From positions 1-19,501 of the forward strand of contig JAGVOE010000005.1 in NCBI GenBank assembly GCA_020052895.1: DNA of 19,501 nt, in the 5' to 3' direction. Every line of letters begins with the position of its first letter. Position 1 is the first letter of the stretch. The notes beneath the pieces are model-generated. The model saw nothing but the letters and a program-made list of their open reading frames with translations, searched no databases and had not been told where the DNA came from. Of this stretch, positions 11,038-17,362 are shown piece by piece. The position numbers and the translations under genes are program-made. Origin of the DNA: Candidatus Woesebacteria bacterium. GTDB lineage: Bacteria > Patescibacteriota > Microgenomatia > UBA1400 > MFAQ01.

Positions 11038-13086
11038 TTATTGGAGTTTTTTGATGGTGTCGCGATAACGGGCGGCGAGTTCGAAATTCCAGGAGTTGGC
11101 CGCCTGGTCCATCATTTTTTTGAGCTTGACAACAAGAATCTTTTTCTTTTGGGGGGTAAGAGCTTCTGGATTGATGTCGTCGATCTCGGACCAGCCATGC
11201 TCGGCTAGCTCCTTGATCTTGGGAACGGGCAGACTTTCACTCCGCTTCATCAGGCGCTCACGAATGGGTTTCGTGATACCCTGAGGGGTTTGGTCATGAT
11301 CTTGATTGTAGGTGAGCTGAACCTGACGACGTCTGTCAGTCTCGTCCATCGCAATTTTCATCGAGGGGCTGATCTTGTCGGCGTAAAGGTAGACCTCACC
11401 GTTGATATGACGAGCAGCGCGGCCCATGGTTTGAATTAGAGCAGTAGGTGTTCGCAAAAAGCCTTCTTTGTCGGCGTCGAGGATGGCAACTAGGGAAACT
11501 TCGGGTAAATCCAGACCTTCACGCAGTAAATTGATACCGACCAGACAATCAAACTCTCCTAGGCGTAGTTTTTCCAAAATATCGACACGATCCAAGGTGT
11601 GAATATCCGAGTGAAGATACTCGACTTTGAGATGATACTTCTCTTTTAGGTGCTCGGAGAGATCTTCAGCCATTCTTTTGGTCATGGTAAGAATCAAGGT
11701 TCGTTGACCGTCGGTGGTCCTTTTGATGACTTCTTGAGTCAGATGGTCTATTTGACCGACACTGGGGAATACTCGTACCAGAGGATCCAATAAGCCGGTG
11801 GGGCGGATTAATTGTTCGGCCACGGTGGGAAGTTTGCTGGCTGTAGAGAGAGAAAGTTCGTGCTGACTAGGAGTAGCCGAGCAGTAAAGTTTAATAGGGG
11901 TGCGTGACTGAAATTCGGTGTAGGTTAAGGGACGATTGTCTTTGGCACTGGGGAGCCGGAAACCAAAGTTGATCAGATTTTCTTTGCGAGCTTGATCGCC
12001 GTTGTACATACCTCTAATTTGGGGAAGAGTAATGTGAGACTCGTCAATCACGGTGAGAAAACCAGATTTGTTAAACTTTTGAGCATTGTAGTGGAAGTAC
12101 TCCAGTAGTGAGTTGGGGGCGTCCCCCGACGCGCGACCGTCAAAGTAGCGAGAGTAGTTCTCGATACCGCTAACGTAGCCGATTTCCTCCAACATCGAGA
12201 GGTCGTAGTTTACTTTTTGTTCTAGACGATGGGCTTCGATGATTTGGCCTGCTTCTTTAAAATTCTTGATCTGGACGGCTAGGTCTTGGCGAATATGACT
12301 GATGGCATCACCTTGGGTTTTGGGGTCAGCTAGAAAAAGTTTGGCGGGGTGAATAGTGAGAAAGCCACTGTTTTCCAGATCTGGGTCGTGAAGAGGAGTA
12401 AAGTTGTAAGGGTCCAGTATCTCAAGATTACTGAGGACGTTTCCTTCAAAGTTCATGGAGATAATGATGTCCTTGTATGAAGGAAAAAGCTGGACAGTAC
12501 TACCAACAGCCCTAAACATGCCCCGAGTTAGCTCGAGACTGGTGCGAGTGTACTGAAGGTCCGATAGGCGCATTAGGACGGTGTCTCTCGAGATAATCTG
12601 ACCTTTGGCGACCGGAAATAGATTTTCCTTTTGGTCGTTGGGGGAACCAATATTGTAGATACACGAGACCGAAGCGACGACGATGCTATCTGGTCTGGTT
12701 AGAAGATTGGCCGTCGTAGTCAAGCGAAATTTGTCGATCTCAGGATTGATATCGGCTTCTTTTTCGATATAAGTATCGGTCTGGGGAAGATAGGCCTCTG
12801 GCTGGTAATAGTCGTAGTAAGAAACAAAGTAAGAGACGGCGTTGTGGGGGAAGAAGTCGCGAAACTCTTGATATAGCTGGGAAGCAAGGGTCTTGTTGTG
12901 GCAGACAATGAGAGTGGGCAGCTGGGTTTTTTGAATGACGTTGGCGATGGTAAAGGTTTTACCACTACCGGTAACACCCACCAAAGTTTGGTGAGGGTTT
13001 TGCTGAGCGACGGACACAGCTAATTTATTGATAGCGTTGGGTTGGTCTCCGGTGGGTTTGAAAGTTGACTCTAGTTTGAAGTCCAT
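11038..13086 (-). CDS. uvrB: excinuclease ABC subunit B
   Basis: 682 residues, full length for UvrB, the helicase-like damage-verification subunit that bridges UvrA and UvrC. Walker A GVTGSGKTFT lies at about 38-47, the DNA-clamping beta-hairpin region around SYYDYYQPEAYLP follows, then the DEAD-type motif VIDESHITLPQ, the CSATPS motif and helicase motif VI (QTMGRAARH). The last 30 residues form a UVR motif that should pair with the UVR motif of UvrC. It is transcribed away from lexA with a 97-bp gap. A TAAAAT box ends 6 nt before ATG 13086, so the message is probably leaderless. Confidence 0.98.
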   Translation of the reverse strand: MDFKLESTFKPTGDQPNAINKLAVSVAQQNPHQTLVGVTGSGKTFTIANVIQKTQLPTLIVCHNKTLASQLYQEFRDFFPHNAVSYFVSYYDYYQPEAYLPQTDTYIEKEADINPEIDKFRLTTTANLLTRPDSIVVASVSCIYNIGSPNDQKENLFPVAKGQIISRDTVLMRLSDLQYTRTSLELTRGMFRAVGSTVQLFPSYKDIIISMNFEGNVLSNLEILDPYNFTPLHDPDLENSGFLTIHPAKLFLADPKTQGDAISHIRQDLAVQIKNFKEAGQIIEAHRLEQKVNYDLSMLEEIGYVSGIENYSRYFDGRASGDAPNSLLEYFHYNAQKFNKSGFLTVIDESHITLPQIRGMYNGDQARKENLINFGFRLPSAKDNRPLTYTEFQSRTPIKLYCSATPSQHELSLSTASKLPTVAEQLIRPTGLLDPLVRVFPSVGQIDHLTQEVIKRTTDGQRTLILTMTKRMAEDLSEHLKEKYHLKVEYLHSDIHTLDRVDILEKLRLGEFDCLVGINLLREGLDLPEVSLVAILDADKEGFLRTPTALIQTMGRAARHINGEVYLYADKISPSMKIAMDETDRRRQVQLTYNQDHDQTPQGITKPIRERLMKRSESLPVPKIKELAEHGWSEIDDINPEALTPQKKKILVVKLKKMMDQAANSWNFELAARYRDTIKKLQ

Positions 13087-13092
13087 GGAGAT

Positions 13093-13098
13093 ATTTTA
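13093..13098 (-). promoter_or_regulatory. -10 box of uvrB (leaderless)
   Basis: TAAAAT on the minus strand, 6 nt before the uvrB ATG. It is embedded in TGTAAAATA, the same 9-mer as at uvrA. Confidence 0.45.
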
Positions 13099-13147
13099 CA
13101 TTTTATATTGATGATTGGGTGTTGGAGATTGGTTTGCGGACAGGGTG

Positions 13148-13175
13148 TTGACATTTGGGTAATGTTTGGTAATAA
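13148..13175 (+). promoter_or_regulatory. lexA promoter with candidate operator
   Basis: Consensus -35 TTGACA (13148-13153), a 16-nt spacer, then TAATAA (13170-13175). The box ends 8 nt before ATG 13184. Inside the promoter an inverted repeat ACATT (13151-13155), 5 nt, AATGT (13161-13165) overlaps the -35 and spacer, the usual position for a repressor site. It does not match the Escherichia coli or Bacillus LexA boxes. LexA autoregulation through it is a hypothesis. Confidence 0.5.
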
Positions 13176-13183
13176 TGAAGGAT

Positions 13184-13804
13184 ATGGCAGTCACACTTTA
13201 TCGAAGACAAAGACAAATAGTCGAATTTATTTCTCAATTTATTCAGAAAAGCGGCTTCTCCCCTACTCTATCGGAGATTGCCCAAGCCATTGGAGTTTCT
13301 TCACTGGCGACGGTACACGAGCACCTGCAAGCACTAGAAAAAAAGGGTATTATTCGTAAATTTGATGGAGCTATTCGAGGGATTGAAGTGGTTGATAGGC
13401 CGAGTGTGGAGTCGGCGGCCCTGGAGTTACCCATACTTGGATTTATCGCAGCAGGCCGACCAATTGAGCCTTATACCGACCCCAACGCCACCATGAAAGT
13501 CTCGGCTTCGATGGTCTCGGGTAAAAGGCGAGCCTTTGTTCTCCAGGTTAAGGGTGATTCGATGATTGAGGAAGGTATTTTTGATCACGACTATGTCCTA
13601 ATTGAGGAGTGTGAAATAGCGGCGGTCAAGGATGGTGATATTGTGGTGGCTTTGTTGGAGAATGGTTTGGCGACTTTAAAGAGATTTTTTCGGGAGAGAA
13701 CCAGAGTTCGACTGGAGCCAGCGAACTCGTCGATGTCCCCTATTTTTGCCATCAACGTCAAGGTTCAAGGCAAGTGTGTGGGAGTCATTCGAAAATATAT
13801 CTAA
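13184..13804 (+). CDS. lexA: SOS repressor LexA
   Basis: 206 residues. An N-terminal winged HTH (residues 5-70; RRQRQIVEFISQFI, then SPTLSEIAQAIGVSS for the recognition unit) is joined to an S24 autoprotease domain. The self-cleavage pair is A90-G91 in GFIAAGRP; the catalytic Ser is S126 in KGDSM and the Lys is K166 in ATLKRF. When RecA filaments form, such proteins cleave themselves and release repair genes. It diverges from uvrB, a classical SOS gene. I prefer ATG 13184 (MAVTLYRRQRQ), which lies 8 nt after the -10 and begins where LexA normally begins; ATG 13175 and TTG 13166 would lie within or before the promoter. rsmI follows after 3 nt. Confidence 0.96.
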   Translation: MAVTLYRRQRQIVEFISQFIQKSGFSPTLSEIAQAIGVSSLATVHEHLQALEKKGIIRKFDGAIRGIEVVDRPSVESAALELPILGFIAAGRPIEPYTDPNATMKVSASMVSGKRRAFVLQVKGDSMIEEGIFDHDYVLIEECEIAAVKDGDIVVALLENGLATLKRFFRERTRVRLEPANSSMSPIFAINVKVQGKCVGVIRKYI

Positions 13805-13807
13805 AAA

Positions 13808-14515
13808 ATGAAACTGACGATAGTGGGCTTACCGATTGGGAACGTGGAGGATATTTCGGAGAGAGTCTTGAGGGTGTTGTCAGAGGCTAAATTTATAGTT
13901 TGCGAGGATACCCGGATGTTTAGCAACTTGTGGAGTAAGTTGACTAGCTTGGGTAAAGTGAACGAAAAAAAGGCTAGGCTCAAGTTTGTTAATGATTTTA
14001 ATGAATATCGAGTACTCCCATCTTTGCTGGCGGAAATGAATCAACTGGAGGAAGCGGTGCTGGTGAGTGATGCTGGTATGCCTTTGATTTCCGATCCTGG
14101 ATACAAGCTAGTTAGTGAAGGCTTGGCTTTAGGCTGGGAGATCACGGTGGTTCCAGGGCCTACGGCGGTGAGTGCTGCCCTGGCCATTTCTGGTTTGCCG
14201 ACGGACAAATACCTATTTGTAGGTTTTTTACCCAAGAAGCCGGGTAAAAGAGGAGAACTGCTTAAAAGCGTCCAGGAAATGCAGAAATTGATCAAGTTCA
14301 CTTTGGTATTTTATGAGTCGGCGGTGAGACTGAATAAAATTTTGACTGAGATGGTGGCGGTGTTTGACGACGAGGCAAGAGTTTGTTTGGCTTTGGACCT
14401 GACTAAGGTGTCGGAAAATATTTTTCGAGGAAGTATGGTGGAGGTGCTGGAAATTGTCAAAACTAAAAAACTAAAAGGTGAGGCGACACTAGTGGTGTCA
14501 CTGGCGAACAATTAG
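13808..14515 (+). CDS. rsmI: 16S rRNA (cytidine-2'-O)-methyltransferase RsmI
   Basis: 235 residues, a tetrapyrrole-methylase-fold SAM enzyme. RsmI methylates the ribose of C1402 in 16S rRNA, in the decoding centre. Diagnostic strings are VGLPIGNVEDISERVLRVL at the start, CEDTR, SDAGMPLISDPGYKLV, PGPTAVSAALAISGLPT and GFLPKKPGKR; the usual YESPHR motif is YESAVR here. It begins 3 nt after lexA, so it is presumably on the lexA transcript, which would put a housekeeping rRNA modifier under SOS-type control. It overlaps the convergent gpmI by 18 nt at the 3' end, with no terminator between them. Confidence 0.93.
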   Translation: MKLTIVGLPIGNVEDISERVLRVLSEAKFIVCEDTRMFSNLWSKLTSLGKVNEKKARLKFVNDFNEYRVLPSLLAEMNQLEEAVLVSDAGMPLISDPGYKLVSEGLALGWEITVVPGPTAVSAALAISGLPTDKYLFVGFLPKKPGKRGELLKSVQEMQKLIKFTLVFYESAVRLNKILTEMVAVFDDEARVCLALDLTKVSENIFRGSMVEVLEIVKTKKLKGEATLVVSLANN

Positions 14516-16003
14516 ATTCTTGCCGTTCATTTCTGGAGGCTGGGGCAGATCTAGCAGGCTAAGAATAGTCGGGGCAATGTCTCCGAGCTTACCGGGCTGA
14601 AGCTGAAAATGATAATCGATAGGATGAAAAAGGATAAAAGGAACCGGAAAGCTGGAGTGCTTGGTGTCTACACCACCCGTCTCAGTATTTAAAAGCTCTT
14701 CGGCGTTGCCGTGATCGGCCGTAATTAAGAGATAGGAGTGAGTCTCTTTGGCCAGATTGGTGAGATGGCCCAGAGCATCGTCTGCAGCCTGAATGGCTTG
14801 AATGGTCTGGTCAATTTTGCCGGTGTGAGCCACCATGTCCGGACAGGCAATGTTGATGACTCCAAGTGAAAAGTCGGCCGACTTAAAGTGGTTGGCAAAC
14901 TCTTCGACCAATTTATCAGTAGACATGCGTGGTTGGAGATCGTAGGTCGCAATATGGGGAGAGCTGACAAAAAGTCTGGCTTCTCCAGGAAAAGTCTTTT
15001 CATTTTGGCCGTTGAAGTAATAGGTGACCATGGCAATTTTTTCGGTCTCGGCACATCTAAGCTGGAGAAGTTGGTTTTTGGATAATATCTCGCCCATGGT
15101 CTGAGTGACCAGAAAAAGAGGAAAGATGACCGGATTATTAAAGGTTTTACGATACTGAGTCATGGTGACAAAGCGAAGATTAGGAAGGCTTGATTCTAGA
15201 AACAACTGAGTGAGTTGCTTGGGTCGGTCGGTGCGGAAGTTAAAAAAGACAACGGCATCCCCCGGCTTGATTCGGCTCTCGGAAGCGTGATCGCCGACGG
15301 AGACCGGCGGAATAAATTCATCGGTGATTTCCCGGTGATAAAGATCTTCGATATAAGCCAGTGGGTCATTTTGCTGATGGCTACTGCGGCCAACAAGGCA
15401 ATCGTAGGCTTTTTGTGTCCTGTCCCAGCGGTGATCTCGATCCATAGCGTAATAACGACCGAGAAGAGAAGAAATCTCTCCAACTCCTAACTCGATTATT
15501 TTTTGTTGAACATTATTTACCTCCTGAAGAGCGGCGTGAGGATCACTGTCACGGCCGTCTGTAATTAGGTGGAGGTAAACCCGAGAAAGATTTTGTTTTT
15601 TGGCAAAAAGCAGGAGGGCATAAAGATGCTCGTTGTAGGCATGGACACCGGAGGTTCCGACTAGACCTAGGAGATGAAGACTAGAGCCAAAAGAGTTCAG
15701 ATGTCTAGCGGTGTCAAGAAGGGCGCGGTTGGTAAAAAAACTGCCATCAGCTATGGCCATGTTGATCATGGCTAGATCCTGAAAAACAATTCTACCAGCC
15801 CCAATATTTAGGTGACCGGTTTCGCTGTTACCGTCTTGATCTTCTGGTAGGCCCACAGCTGGACCGGCTGCTAGCAGTTGAGTGTATGGAAAGTTTTTGG
15901 ATAAGTAGCTGAAGGTTTGAGGATTGGCTCTGGCAATGGCGTTACCGGCTGAGTCGGGAGCAATGCCCCAGCCGTCGAGAATACAGAGGATGACTTTTTT
16001 CAT
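14498..16003 (-). CDS. gpmI: 2,3-bisphosphoglycerate-independent phosphoglycerate mutase
   Basis: 501 residues, full length for the Mn-dependent cofactor-independent enzyme of the alkaline phosphatase superfamily, which interconverts 3- and 2-phosphoglycerate in the cytosol. Metal ligand D10 lies in ILDGWG and the phospho-accepting Ser is S60 in DGNSETGHLNIGAGR. Further metal-binding strings are CPDMVAHTGK and LITADHGNAEE. It follows eno after 73 bp that contain a palindromic repeat; no SD or -10 is obvious right before ATG 16003, so it is probably read from the eno transcript. Its 3' end overlaps rsmI. Confidence 0.97.
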   Translation of the reverse strand: MKKVILCILDGWGIAPDSAGNAIARANPQTFSYLSKNFPYTQLLAAGPAVGLPEDQDGNSETGHLNIGAGRIVFQDLAMINMAIADGSFFTNRALLDTARHLNSFGSSLHLLGLVGTSGVHAYNEHLYALLLFAKKQNLSRVYLHLITDGRDSDPHAALQEVNNVQQKIIELGVGEISSLLGRYYAMDRDHRWDRTQKAYDCLVGRSSHQQNDPLAYIEDLYHREITDEFIPPVSVGDHASESRIKPGDAVVFFNFRTDRPKQLTQLFLESSLPNLRFVTMTQYRKTFNNPVIFPLFLVTQTMGEILSKNQLLQLRCAETEKIAMVTYYFNGQNEKTFPGEARLFVSSPHIATYDLQPRMSTDKLVEEFANHFKSADFSLGVINIACPDMVAHTGKIDQTIQAIQAADDALGHLTNLAKETHSYLLITADHGNAEELLNTETGGVDTKHSSFPVPFILFHPIDYHFQLQPGKLGDIAPTILSLLDLPQPPEMNGKNLIVRQ

Positions 16004-16015
16004 AGTGGAGTGAGA

Positions 16016-16061
16016 CCCGCCTGCCGGACGGGCAGGTTGCCACGCTTCGTTCGCAATGACG
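16016..16061. repeat. dispersed palindromic intergenic repeat between eno and gpmI
   Basis: CCTGCC (16020-16025) pairs with GGCAGG (16031-16036) around GGACG, followed by TTGCCACGCTTCGTTCGCAA (16037-16056), itself weakly inverted. This resembles the high-copy intergenic palindromes of many bacterial and CPR genomes. It is GC-rich unlike its surroundings and lacks a U-tract on either strand, so I do not call it a terminator. The copy number cannot be seen here. Confidence 0.5.
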
Positions 16062-16076
16062 ATTTGTTTACGTTTA

Positions 16077-17351
16077 TCATTGGGTGGGGTGGAGGCTTTC
16101 TAGATATTCCTGGATAAAGAGGAGACGATTGTATTTAGCTACCCTCTCTCCCCTACCGGGAGCCCCAAACTTAACAAAGTCAGCTTCGACACCGACAGCA
16201 AAATCGGCTAAAAAGTCTTCGTCGGTATCTCCTGAGCGGTGAGAAACAATAACTGAGAAGTTGTTGGCCTTAGCCAGCTTGATAACTGAGACGGTTTCGG
16301 AGATGGTACCGATTTGGTTGGGTTTCACCAAAATCGCATTGCAAGCAGAACGTTTGATGGCTTCCTGGAGGCGAGACAGATTGGTTACCAAGAGGTCGTC
16401 ACCGACGATCATTAGCTGTTTACCTAGACCAGCGGTCAGACTTTCCCAATCTTCCCATGCATCTTGGTCAAAGGGATCTTCGATGGAGAGTAGGCTGTAC
16501 TTGCGGTTCAGGTCAATTAAAAAATCAGCGAACTGAGAACCGGTGAGAGGATCTTTTATATCGCTAATTTTATATTTATTACTCCGATAGAGAGAGGTGG
16601 CGGCAATGTCTAAACCGAGGTAAACATCTTCGTTTAGCTTGTAAGGACTGGACTCGATGGTCTCGACTAGAAGCTCGATGGCATCGGTGTTGGAAACCAG
16701 ATTGGGAGCATAGCCGCCTTCATCACCCACAGAAGAGGTGGCTTTTTTCTCGATGAGAGTTTTCTTGAGTAAATGGTAAAGCTCGCTGGCCATCTCAAGG
16801 GACTGAGAAAAGGATTTGCGACTGGAGGGTATACAGTGAAATTCTTGAAAATCCAGATTACCGGCGCCGTGCTTACCACCATTAATAAGATTAAAGATGG
16901 GGTTGGGTAAGTGGAGAGGCGAGGGTGTCGCAAAGCCGTATTTTTGAGCGGTGTACTCAAAAGTGGGTATTTCAGCACAGCTTGCTCCTAGCTCGAAACA
17001 AGCTTGTGAAACAGAGAGGATGGCGTTGGCCCCTAGCTTGGATTTGTTCTCGGTGCCATCTAGATTGAGAAGGATTTGGTCGATATCGTTTTGGCGAAGA
17101 GGGTCTAGACCGACCACATATTTACTAATTAATTGGTTGACATTGGCGCAAGCCTTGAGTACTCCCAGGCCGTCAAAGCGGTGTGGATCTCCATCACGGA
17201 GCTCGAAGGCTTCCAGCCTACCGATCGAGGCCCCACTGGGAATTGAAGCCACGGCTCCACGGCCGTTGTCCGACCAGACGGTGGTCTCGATGGTGGGATT
17301 ACCGCGAGAGTCAAGGATTTCTCTGGCGTAGACTGATTTAATTTTGGGCAT
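16077..17351 (-). CDS. eno: enolase
   Basis: 424 residues, normal length. Enolase converts 2-phosphoglycerate to phosphoenolpyruvate with Mg. Conserved strings: REILDSRGNPTIE at the N-terminus, the mobile loop SIPSGASIGRLEA, SVGDEGGYAP (catalytic Glu), SIEDPFDQDAW (metal ligands), ILVKPNQIGT (catalytic Lys region) and SHRSGDTDEDF. It lies 11 nt after pps and upstream of gpmI, so consecutive steps 3PG-2PG-PEP-pyruvate are encoded in one run. It has no clear promoter of its own; a weak AT-rich stretch precedes the ATG. Confidence 0.97.
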   Translation of the reverse strand: MPKIKSVYAREILDSRGNPTIETTVWSDNGRGAVASIPSGASIGRLEAFELRDGDPHRFDGLGVLKACANVNQLISKYVVGLDPLRQNDIDQILLNLDGTENKSKLGANAILSVSQACFELGASCAEIPTFEYTAQKYGFATPSPLHLPNPIFNLINGGKHGAGNLDFQEFHCIPSSRKSFSQSLEMASELYHLLKKTLIEKKATSSVGDEGGYAPNLVSNTDAIELLVETIESSPYKLNEDVYLGLDIAATSLYRSNKYKISDIKDPLTGSQFADFLIDLNRKYSLLSIEDPFDQDAWEDWESLTAGLGKQLMIVGDDLLVTNLSRLQEAIKRSACNAILVKPNQIGTISETVSVIKLAKANNFSVIVSHRSGDTDEDFLADFAVGVEADFVKFGAPGRGERVAKYNRLLFIQEYLESLHPTQ

Positions 17352-17362
17352 GACGATAGTAA

